Positions 11,601-19,885 of a DNA stretch of 26,034 nucleotides are shown here, one piece after another. The translations under genes and the position numbers were made by a program. The notes beneath the pieces were generated by a model that saw only the letters and a list, made by a program, of their open reading frames with translations, made no database searches and was not told the DNA's origin. The stretch spans positions 1 to 26,034 of the forward strand of contig CAJNOQ010002135.1 in NCBI GenBank assembly GCA_905250885.1, in the 5' to 3' direction. Within the stretch, counting starts at the first letter, position 1, and every line of letters begins with the position of its first letter. This stretch comes from Didymodactylos carnosus (taxonomy: Eukaryota > Rotifera > Eurotatoria > Philodinida > Philodinidae).

Positions 11601-14600
11601 AAAATTTTATATTGAAAAAAAACATGAAATAATGTTATTAGAATGTGGTTGTAATCATCATCTATTTTTAAATGATAATCGTAAACCACAAAAACATCGA
11701 TGCTATGTTAATAATACAAAATTGACGACTATACTTATATTTGTATCATGTTCATTTCTCTTATTAACATTACCAGTAGTGGTTATTAATATTTATATTC
11801 GTACAAAAACAAGATCAACAACATTTCCAATCTCTGATTTACCCTTATTAACAACTTCAATTAAACAACATTTATCTCCAAAATTAACATTAATGAAAAC
11901 TATAGCAAAAATGTTAATGATTATTAATCATTCAATCAATTTCATATTATATTTTGTCTTAGGTAAACGTTTTAGACGAGATTTACAACATTTATTCTTA
12001 TATTTCTGTACATTCTTCAAACGAAAATTGAATAGATAATCAAGAAAAATTGCTTGACTATTCAACTTTGGTCTTTTTTTAATATCATAGTCTCTTTCAT
12101 TGAGTTAAGTTCAAGTAAAAAAAAATGGAATATTTGTACTTTAAATATTAAATATTATCTAACAGTTGCTGAGCTACATGAATCGTCATATATTCTCTTT
12201 ATAGCACAATCGTACTTCATTCTCTATCGGTGAACATTTATTATTGTTGCAAAAAAAAAAAGAAGAAAAGAACGGTGATCAATGTCATCCAAATATCAAT
12301 ACAAAAAACTATTAATTTTTCTCTTTCAAGAAATGTTTAAATATTAAAATTATTATGTTGTTTATTTAAACATCGATTTATATTTATCTTGTAATGTTAA
12401 TTAACAATTATACAATCGTTCTATCTGTGTATCTTAATATCTTTGAGTTCAAATTAGAATGTTGATGCCTACGTTGTGTGATAAAATATGGATGTTTAGT
12501 GATTATATTCATAAAATGTTGTTTTTATAGATGATAACGAATTAATATGAAAATCAACATAAATCAGTCAAAGTTATAGAAAAATTGTCGATTCGTTGTT
12601 TTATTTCATTTATTTATATTTAACCTTTGATACAATATATAAAGTAATATAAATATATTACTTTACGTAAAATTTTAATGACTATATCTAATGTGTAAAG
12701 TAATGTTACGAATTTTAAACTGTAATGACAATGGTTTGAAAATATATACAGTAGTGTGCAAAATTATAGACTCACGTGTTCAACTTTCTGTGCTTTTTTA
12801 CTGTCAAAATGTGACACGTGTTTTGACACATGTTTCTCTGTAACGACATGACGTACGGAGCTCGTGAATTTCTCTCATTTTGAAGGACAACATGTCGTCT
12901 ATTTCAAATTTCGTAGTCAAAAATACTCAACTTGGCTGATGTTTTCAAGCTATTTTGGCTTGTTCAATAAAATCTAATAATAACTTCAAATGTAGATCAT
13001 TTCTTAAAGTCTTTTTTATCAAAAATGTTCAGAAATAAGTCCTCCATCTGTCCATATGTTTCTTTGGTACAAAAATAGCGAATATATGATATCGAGCCTA
13101 TAATTGTAAACAGGAAAACATACGACGGGTTTCAATAAACATTTGTTTTTGTCGAACATGAAAGTTGTATTGAGCAAATCGGATTTCATATTCGGATAGA
13201 GCATACTCGAATGTATGTAGTCACAAAGATTTTTCTTTGCACAAGAGTGTACAGTGGTCGAGAGTGTTCAAACAACTGGGTTTGGACAGATAAGTCTATA
13301 ATTTTGCACAATACTGTATATATTCATGTAACACAAAGGGAATAATTCGATTATATTTTACGTAGAATAACATATTGGTGTTTAGAATAGTGCTAAGATT
13401 CATTCTATTGATATTTTTTAATGAAGGATATTTTTTGAAAATATTCAGAATAAAGTTAAATTATTTCGGTTATGGTTTTGAAGTCTAGTATGCACATAAT
13501 CAGTTAGCTTTTATTTAGAGTTCAAATCTACGTTAAACACATCAAGAATATCGTTTTTTATGTACGATGTCATTTTCGACAGAAAAGATAAATCATCTTG
13601 TTTTTCTTTATTCCGAATTTAGTTTTGCAATTTTTTCGATCTCTTATTATTTATTCGACCGACTAATAGTCTTTTTGTAATATTTAATTAAATAGGACGT
13701 ATAGTTTTGAAGCGTTATTAAAAGCGTACTACGAATAAACGATAAATAGAATGACTAAAACTAGTTTTCACATGAAAAACAGTCTATATATATATTCATT
13801 AAAAGACACTTACCGACGCCATTTGATCGCGTTATTCCGTCCTATAAAACATAAAGGTTATTTGTACTACGAATTTCTCAAAGATAAAAAAACATTAGTA
13901 TACGTACTACATGATTATCTTTCGCTCTGTTTAATTTGTCATTAAGATTATGATATCGACAGTGAAATGAAACTATAGAACAAAAAATAATAAGAAAAAA
14001 TATTTAATCATTTTGTTTCACATTCTGAAACACTTACGTTTTCCACTAATAGGATCAGTAATACATTGATAATTTGTTTTTCGTAATTGCAATTGACATG
14101 TTTCACAACGAAAACAACGAACATGAAGTACAACATTTTCAATTGGAAACCATTCTTGAATTGGGACTCTATCTTTACAATAAAAACAAAATGTTGGTTG
14201 TGCTGTTACACTACCATTCTTAAAAAATAAATATATAAATATGTTTTTATTCATATAAACAACAAGATTAATAGAATATGTAATTATTATTACCGAATGA
14301 TATGCATTATTATTGACATTACATTTTACTCCAATAGGTGACGTCATTGTATAATGAGCAATAAGTTCGCTAACTTTGACACTATTATTATCATCAACTT
14401 TTTTTTTTGTCATCGTATTTAGTTCACTTTCTTTCATTGATCTACGTTTTTCAGCACTCTGGAAAAGATAACAACAACAATAAATGAATGTTTATAGAGA
14501 AAGAGAAAATTGACTTACGCCTTCATTATCAGTAACAGACTCCGAACGTTTTAAAACAACTTCATTTGTTGATGGTGTTAAAGGTGTGCTTGAACGACGA

Positions 14601-17600
14601 ATGGATAAATTATATTTTATTGGTTCAGGCGGTGTGGAGGAAGGGGGCAACGTTGTGAGATGAAAATGAGTATATAAATGTGTAAGTAAAACCATTATTG
14701 AATCATTTATACTGTTATCAGAAGAGCTATTTTTTGGTAATAATAACAATTGATTTTGAATTTGACGTTCAATTTGAATATGAAGTTTTTCACGTAAAAT
14801 ATCAAACAACTAAAATGAAAAGTACATATAAACAATGGCTTCTACTAGCTTGCTTTTATTTAATGGGATTTAACATTTATCGATTCTTCTATGTTTTCAT
14901 TTAGATTATTTCTGTAACATATTAAAAAAATCTTGAAAAATTGTTATGTTAAATTGAGAACAAGTTTCGTTTCAACAGGAGAACGATTATAGTTCATAAT
15001 CTTGTAGAATAGTAGCTTACGATTTGAAAGTTGCTTATCGAACGTTCGGGTTGCAATGATTTATAATCACTAAAACGACAGTCATCTATAAGTAGAAGAT
15101 ATGATGGCAAATATATACGAGCAACATACATTAATTCTGGACGAAAACGATGAATTATTGCACAAAAGGCAAGTCCATTGTTAAATGCTTGAGTATCGTT
15201 TTTTATTTGTAACCCATATGGTTCTGTTATCATTTGACACCAATTCAATATTTTTTCATTTGAAATACCACCTGCAAGTAAAATAAGTCAAAGAAAAAAC
15301 TAATCATCTTTCTCACGAAAAATTCTTACCGGTTTTTGAATGTTTATCACTTTGGTGCTGTTGTACATGATTTGTTACCAAATTATTATTATTATCAACA
15401 ATTGAATATTCAACATTATTATTATTATCATATAAATGACGAATTTCTTCTATTGTACAACGTTTTGAATTTAAATGTTGATATCTTGATGCTGGATTTA
15501 TTGTATATAATTGATAATTCGATTTTGTATTTTCAGGTGTACTCTGTGATAACAATAGATAGATACTTTCACGTTCGGCTAATATTTTCAATGGTGATTC
15601 ATTTTTGGCAAATTTTTGTAATACCCATGCTGTATCCAATGTGGCTAGAAAACCATGACCAATTCCTGTACCTAATGGCCAGAAAGGCTAAAAAAGAAAG
15701 AGTTTAAAAAAAATTAGAAAATCTTTTACTATCTTACCTCAAGCAAAGAATCTCCAACTAATGCCATAAATAAACGTTTTCCGTTTCTTTCGACAATCCG
15801 ACTAGCATTTACTGCATGAAACAATGATGTAAAATCAAACATTTGTACATCGGGTAATCCGTAGTGATTCTCCTAAATAAACAAATAGCAAATTATATTA
15901 ATAATGTCTAAAAATGTTTATTTTAAAATTTACCGCAAATTCAAATATTGATGCTGTTGTTTTTGTCGCAAATTGTGCTGCTTCACATGCAAAATTACAG
16001 AGTGCTTCGAAATTAACATTTTCACGTGCTAATAAACGAATGGCATCTGGATAATCGTTTTTTATCACATCTTTCTCTAATAGACTTTGTTTTTTTGCTG
16101 TCATAACAAAATAATGTGTATCATTCTTATAATAGGCTATATTTTCTAAATCAATTGATGTCTGTTGTTTTAATTCTTGAAAAAATTGTGGATTATATAA
16201 ACGTGCCACACCAGAAATTTCTATAAATATTAAAATATCAATGAATCAAATTATAATCATATGAATTATTTCTTCTCAAAAATACCTTCAATGAGTTGTT
16301 CTTCTCGTGTATGATGATGAACAAAATTTGCCGTTACACCAATTGCCAATTTACCACGAAATTCTTTGCGATGAAAACCTTGTAATGAATTTCTTCTACC
16401 ATCAGCTCCAATCAATGCATTAAATTCATATGTATTTATCCAATGTGTTGATGGTAGAAACAATCCTCGCCAACCTAAAATTTATTAAAATAATTAGTTT
16501 TAAAAATATATTATTATTAATATATTTCTACCTGATGTCGGTGTAGCATCGATAAAATCTTCAAAGGTAACATTATAACAAATTTCTACACCAAGTAATA
16601 GGGCAATTTTAAGCAAAATACATTGTAGTTGTCTTATACCTTAACGCGAAGAAAAATAATAAAAAAAAACGACAAATTAAAAAATTAAAATCACTTACTT
16701 ATATGTTCGATACTGCCAAAAGCAAATTTACCATAAAAAAATTTAGCACCTAAATTCTTCAAATCTGTAATTACATATCGCCATAGATGAAGAACATTAT
16801 GTCGAGAAAATCTATAACAAGTTAAAAATAAAATTACTTTTAGTATTTACATATCAATTTTAAATAATTTTACCTGTCTCGTTTTTCAACAACTATACAT
16901 CGTGCACCTAATAGTGCACATTCAATTGCTAAACGTAATCCACATGGACCAGCACCGATAATACAAACCTAAATGATAATTGTTCAAACATTACCTCTAA
17001 CTCTTATAGTATCGTCTCACCGAAAGTTGGCACTATTGGGTTTTCAGCTTGATTCTATTAATTCAAGAATGAAGATAAACTGCCCTATGGGCATTCAAGA
17101 ATTTCATTACACATAACAATAAAGGACTTCGTATAATTCAGTCCGACTTGATGTCATTTCATTTTTTATTCAATCTAATTTGGATCAGAAAAATTAGATT
17201 TAGATTTTTTTTTCAAAAACAAATTTTAATAGCCGAGCGATATCGTCGCATGCCATGTTTTTTGTAGTGTAAATGCAGTGAATTATAAGTCATTTTTCTA
17301 ATCATAGAAGAATCATTGTACTAATCGTAGAAGATCAGTGACGTTAACAAAAACTTAGTTTTTGGTTTCACAATGGTAATGTGTCTTCAAAACTGACAAA
17401 ATACAATTTTTTTTTAATCGAAAATGATTCACACTCGTGATTCTAAAATACTTATCATAAAGAGCTGTGATACATCTTAAACTGCTCGACTCTAAGTTGT
17501 ATTGGCAATTAATAATATAAACAATTTTTTTCTTGATCTGTAGTATGTCACACGTTTTAAAAATTAAAATTTATTTGTCTAAAACAGTAAAAACTTTATT

Positions 17601-19142
17601 TTTACGCCACATAGTTCTCATCTAAATCACGACAGATTATCTCAAGAATAAAAAATATAATTCTATTTAAAAAAGTTTCAATGATTAATAAACAGTCAAT
17701 AAAAAGAGTAGGTAGAAATTATTCTCATAAGTGGTCTACCCTATGGTGTTCTTAAGTATTTAATCATTTATGTACCACATTTGATTTTTCTTCTTTTTTT
17801 TTTTTTTGCTTCAAGCAAAATTCATTATAATAATCATAATTCTCTCTTGTTGAACTTTTATTGTTTTATTGACATTATTTCAATTATTTCATCAGTGATG
17901 AACACATTTTTGAACGGTTAGGTGTTTTGATGATGATGAAAAAAAGATATGTGTAACATAATACCCGATAAAGTGTCGAAGAAACGGAGAAAAGAAAGAT
18001 AAATGTCTAAATACACACAACGGGCTTGGTATATGAATGTCGATTATGTATAATGCGAAGAAACAAGTGTCGGCAATCAGAAAGAAATCTGATAAAACTG
18101 TCACAATTTCAACTATCTACTCTATAACGATAACACAGTAATACATAGGCTTAAATTACTTGAAAAATAAAACAATGAATGAATTATTCACAAAATCAAT
18201 CGTTTATCTTCCAGAGAAACTAGAAGTCATTAAACTAAAACTCTTCAATACATTACATAAGTATGAAATTGATCTATTCCTAAGGATTTATTCTTGCCTC
18301 CCCATCTTTCTCCAAAAAAAAATAATATTATTGAATAAACCAAACAACTTATTTTCACTACACCTTAGAATTGATATGAAGTTTTAGATACAGAAATAAC
18401 AGTAAAGTAATTTCATTGTTTGTACAAAGCATGTTTATATACAGCACTCATTAAATTAGTTAAACTAATTTATTGTGTCAGTGAACCATAGTAAAATAAT
18501 GCATGCACATGCAAAAAATAACAATATACACCAAAATCAAATAATTGTCCTCATCATGCAATAAAAAACCGGAAATGGCGAAAGAAGCAAAATCAAAACT
18601 GTTTATTCTATACTCTCTGTACCCTAAGATGATATGTTAACTGAAAGAAAACTTATATGCCACTGAGTTCGATAATTTTTTTTTGCGTCATGCTATTTGC
18701 GAAGGTATTTTGAATAAAAATAATAATGAGGAAAAAGTCAAAAATATTGAGCTTGGTAAATTCAAAACAAGCCATTTATTTTGCTTACGGAAATAGTCTC
18801 GACAAAATTTTTACTAGTGAAAATAATATTTATTTTAAAGATTTCTATCTCATATAAAATAGAACAATATATACATACTTTTAGTTCTGAACATGATCGT
18901 CCATTTTCATATTCTTTTTGATTGGCACGTTTATCAATTTTTGCCCATAAACTTTTTGCTTTCCAACTTGTTAATTTTGAACATAATGCTTTATATAATA
19001 TTCTTTTACCATATTCTGTTCGTTTTATATTTAAACATTTACACAATTCTTCAAATGAATGTAAAATACTTTTAGCTGTTTGAGCATTTATAAATATTTC
19101 AAATAATTCATCAGCCGATGTGTTGTTATCTGGTGGAGACAT
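4723..19142 (-). CDS. Mical: MICAL F-actin monooxygenase (FAD, CH, LIM, LIM, bMERB), 23 or more exons
   Basis: MICAL proteins are NADPH-dependent flavoenzymes that oxidise actin methionines and disassemble filaments, in animals downstream of semaphorin-plexin; the C-terminal bMERB helices bind Rab GTPases. I read these exons (high to low): 19142-18879, 16968-16874, 16811-16699, 16639-16532, 16474-16286, 16220-15934, 15872-15738, 15687-15330, 15271-15021, 14809-14519, 14458-14294, 14218-14038, 8685-8158, 8097-7964, 6764-6515, 6453-6145, 6085-5919, 5857-5776, 5688-5320, 5257-5081, 5012-4898, 4801-4775, 4741-4723. All junctions are GT-AG and in frame; the total is 4614 nt including the stop, about 1537 residues. 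The start MSPPDNN is the first ATG giving the conserved MICAL N-terminus, whose [12 protein letters not shown] (family KAKALWAKLDKR) precedes the FAD motif. Most introns are near 60 nt; three are large (1.9 kb; 5.35 kb holding a GPCR gene; 1.2 kb holding a palindrome). The join between exons 12 and 13 keeps phase, but the last LIM1 zinc ligands are not found, so a small exon may be missing. The family call is very secure; the exact linker exons are less so. Confidence 0.95.
6515..6764 (-). other. MICAL LIM domain 2, complete (exon 15)
   Basis: After the acceptor TTTTAG the exon reads [11 protein letters not shown], then 17 residues between CLKC and the histidine, then [10 protein letters not shown], and closes with [16 protein letters not shown]. 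All eight zinc ligands of one LIM module are present in a single exon in the MICAL frame. Family MICALs usually carry one LIM domain, so a complete second module after the acidic linker is unusual. Confidence 0.8.
6922..7951. repeat. Large palindromic (foldback) repeat inside a MICAL intron
   Basis: The left arm (about 6922-7281) and right arm (about 7591-7951) are reverse complements of about 360 bp with only scattered mismatches and small indels, around a unique centre of about 310 bp. Because the arms are so similar, the same open frame (starting [16 protein letters not shown]) appears on the minus strand at 7097 and on the plus strand at 7778; I treat it as a by-product. The whole structure lies within the intron 7963-6765, its right arm beginning about 12 bp from the donor. 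It could be a foldback or miniature transposon or a local inverted duplication. I saw no transposase. Confidence 0.9.
7964..8685 (-). other. MICAL acidic, low-complexity linker (exons 13-14)
   Basis: Exon 13 (8685-8158) encodes about 176 residues rich in Asn, Asp, Ser and Glu, including a DDDDDD run and many potential casein-kinase-2 sites. Exon 14 (8097-7964) continues with a Ser/Pro-rich piece ending [14 protein letters not shown] at a GTAAGA donor. This matches the position and composition, not the sequence, of the disordered region that follows the LIM domain in other MICALs. Confidence 0.7.
8686..10437. other. MICAL intron sequence upstream of the nested GPCR gene
   Basis: About 1.75 kb of AT-rich DNA with T-rich and A-rich tracts. 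It should hold the promoter of the GPCR gene, but I cannot name a specific element. I found no MICAL exon in it on the minus strand. Confidence 0.6.
10422..10423 (+). promoter_or_regulatory. Splice or trans-splice acceptor just upstream of the GPCR start
   Basis: A T-rich tract ends in TTTTAG at 10423, followed by 14 nt of leader and the ATG at 10438. It could accept a spliced leader or close an intron in the 5' UTR. Confidence 0.45.
10438..12039 (+). CDS. Rhodopsin-family (class A) G-protein-coupled receptor, nested in a MICAL intron
   Basis: A single uninterrupted exon of 533 codons. Seven membrane segments can be placed at about residues 71-96, 104-128, 147-166, 187-210, 256-282, 430-454 and 487-508. 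Class A landmarks are GN at the end of TM1 (87-88), LALVD in TM2 (112-116), Cys144 before TM3 pairing with Cys242 in the second extracellular loop, ERY at the base of TM3 (168-170), a Pro in TM6 (LTLPVV), and NFILY in TM7 in place of NPxxY. The N-terminus carries several N-x-S/T sites. The third intracellular loop is very long (about 145 residues, rich in Ser, His, Tyr and basic residues). The pattern resembles invertebrate peptide receptors of the FMRFamide/orphan type, but the ligand cannot be told from sequence. The gene runs opposite to its host MICAL. Confidence 0.9.
   Translation: MVNNGSSFGLLIEYILQITADERQRLHKLYKTNDQLIQCKLNVNNNVNLNNSCHVVALSNTTTSFQQTVNILKLYIYPIIILCGTIGNFLSFLIMCRNVKKGYPSSLYLTVLALVDFSFLLINSFEWLGTLYKMDFKLTSQIMCRVIPHLVYLTSHLSAGLVVTVTVERYIAVKYPLIAHKLNTIRNTKFVILILIIILFLLDSHFLFLFNRFHQQLLMILKPYHNGSITEYEYEVLDSSDCYVSTSSSEYFIENIWLYIDLSIYCVIPFSIIIILNYLIIKRLIDAQRFRQKMTNFNSINRCRYHRYIHRHQHYYTNTNYCFHLHSSSETKTSYSDSDSNNCIRSRRYLQQLSAKDKRNLFEKKTTIPSNISTTTTNLSFEMQRRKSKFYIEKKHEIMLLECGCNHHLFLNDNRKPQKHRCYVNNTKLTTILIFVSCSFLLLTLPVVVINIYIRTKTRSTTFPISDLPLLTTSIKQHLSPKLTLMKTIAKMLMIINHSINFILYFVLGKRFRRDLQHLFLYFCTFFKRKLNR
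12040..12748. other. GPCR 3' flank, AT-rich, nothing identified
   Basis: This 0.7 kb of AT-rich sequence after the GPCR stop has no convincing open frame. I do not see a canonical AATAAA close to the stop; ATTAAA-like hexamers are common here but not decisive. Confidence 0.5.
12749..13316. mobile_element. Short Tc1/mariner-type element with TA target duplication
   Basis: The ends are inverted repeats of about 26-30 bp: CAGTAGTGTGCAAAATTATA at the left and, reversed, CAGTATTGTGCAAAATTATA at the right. The CAGT start and the AAAATTATAGACT core are typical of Tc1/mariner transposons. Each end is flanked by TA (12747-12748 and 13317-13318), the usual target duplication. At 568 bp it is too short for a full transposase. 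The 61-codon minus-strand frame inside (13204-13019) has no DDE motif that I can see, so this is a non-autonomous or internally deleted copy. Confidence 0.85.
13319..14037. other. MICAL intron sequence between the transposon and LIM1
   Basis: AT-rich, no clear gene. One 28-nt minus-strand segment near 13817-13844 is bracketed by TATAG and GTAAGT, but it encodes no cysteine and would break the reading phase, so I do not call it an exon. Confidence 0.5.
14038..14218 (-). other. MICAL LIM domain 1, N-terminal half only (exon 12)
   Basis: CFYC, 17 residues, then [10 protein letters not shown] supply the first six of the eight zinc ligands of a LIM domain (C-x2-C-x17-H-x2-C-x2-C-x2-C). The expected closing C-x2-C/H/D about 20 residues later is not in this exon, which ends in DPISGK plus one base at a GTAAGT donor. 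The next exon I can find (8685) opens RLENKGQ with no cysteine. I scanned the intervening intron on the minus strand for a small F-Y-C type exon and found none. Confidence 0.7.
14519..15271 (-). other. MICAL calponin-homology (CH) domain (exons 9-10)
   Basis: Exon 9 gives [35 protein letters not shown] and, further on, [15 protein letters not shown]. Exon 10 opens with [11 protein letters not shown] and later has [14 protein letters not shown], the last CH helix. Compared with family members there are about 14 extra residues ([14 protein letters not shown]) between PELM and DDCRF. They are either a real loop insertion or an unrecognised mini-intron. The end of exon 10 is a Pro/Ser/Thr-rich linker. 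Confidence 0.85.
15330..19142 (-). other. MICAL flavin monooxygenase domain (exons 1-8)
   Basis: Residues about 1-516. The dinucleotide-binding motif GAGPCGLR is followed by VVEKRD, the end of the FAD-binding beta strand. [40 protein letters not shown] and the FAD-pyrophosphate signature [15 protein letters not shown] are all present and nearly identical to vertebrate MICALs. No catalytic motif is missing, so an active actin monooxygenase is expected. The first intron separates the N-terminal helix bundle from the FAD motif. The MICAL signature [15 protein letters not shown] lies in exon 6. Confidence 0.95.
16969..18878. other. First intron of MICAL (1.9 kb), nothing identified
   Basis: Bounded by a GTATGT donor next to 18879 and a TTTAG acceptor next to 16968 on the minus strand. 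The contents are AT-rich with homopolymer runs. The short open frames at 17892-18104 and 18160-18387 show no family signature. Large first introns often carry regulatory elements, but none is recognisable. Confidence 0.6.
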
Positions 19143-19155
19143 ATCGATGTTTCAT
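19126..19155 (-). promoter_or_regulatory. Short upstream ORF overlapping the MICAL start
   Basis: An ATG at 19155-19153 lies 13 nt before the MICAL ATG (19142-19140), out of frame, and reads nine codons to a TAA at 19128-19126, past the main start. An acceptor-like TTATTTAG lies about 13 nt further upstream, so this ATG would be in the mature leader. If translated it would reduce initiation at the main start. Confidence 0.45.
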
Positions 19156-19885
19156 TTATAAATTCGTCTAAATAAATAACTAAATAAAAAAGAAGTCTAT
19201 TTCTGTCAAACTAGTAGGAAAGAAATCTCTTTTTGAAGGTGAAACACACAATATCAGTATAATAACCAGGAACGTACTTTTTTTTTTGTGTAGTGATGAA
19301 AATAAATGTACAAGGTGTAAATTATTCGGATTAATAACAAGTATTACACGCTCATATATCATAGCATGATGTTGTGCATCATGCTAAATAGATTTCACAG
19401 AAAAAATAAATTAAAAAACTAAAAATGCTAATAGTACACTATATTACGTGTTTAGCATATAAACATTTCACATACGATTAAATGTCTCTCCAAATTTTTT
19501 TCTTGCCCATAATCCTAGAGAGTGAGTAATTTTATTTTTCGTCAGTTCTTAAACCAATGCAAAACACTAGTTGTACCTTTCTACTCGAAATAGATGCCGC
19601 TTTAGTGTACAGTAATTTACATAAAAGATATAAGTTTTTTTTGTGTATAGATTAAGAAAACGACTTGGTTTGTGAAGATTTACATAAGACTGATGATGAT
19701 GAACACTATTGGATTTCAGATGTTCACATAAAAGGTGAATTTTTATACACACCATAATGTCAAAAATCTAACGAATCATATTTAAACTGTACACAGCAAA
19801 ATCAAACTGAATCCATCTCTGAAAACAGTGTAAGAAGTCAATTTGTTTGCTTCTCATCTTGAGCTCTGGTTTGTCCCGAAAAGAA
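19156..19885. other. Divergent intergenic region between MICAL and the MIIP-like gene
   Basis: The two genes are transcribed away from each other, their ATGs 743 bp apart, so promoters for both should be here. The stretch holds a 9-bp perfect inverted repeat at 19363-19385 and many A/T tracts. The short open frames (19180-19362, 19567-19755) look incidental. Confidence 0.6.
19363..19385. promoter_or_regulatory. Perfect 9-bp inverted repeat with 5-bp loop
   Basis: AGCATGATG and CATCATGCT flank TTGTG. It is the clearest dyad in the divergent promoter region and could be a dimeric transcription-factor site, but no known factor site is claimed. Confidence 0.3.

Noticed and set aside
13817-13844. 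28-nt minus-strand segment bracketed by TATAG and GTAAGT, considered as the missing LIM1 exon
   Set aside because: Encodes no Cys or His and would shift the reading phase into exon 13.
14698-15707. Plus-strand ORFs at 14698-14904 and 15336-15707
   Set aside because: Shadows of MICAL exons 8 and 10, which are in the correct conserved frame on the minus strand.
17892-18387. Short ORFs in MICAL intron 1 as possible nested genes
   Set aside because: No motif, no matching poly(A) signal and composition expected of AT-rich DNA.
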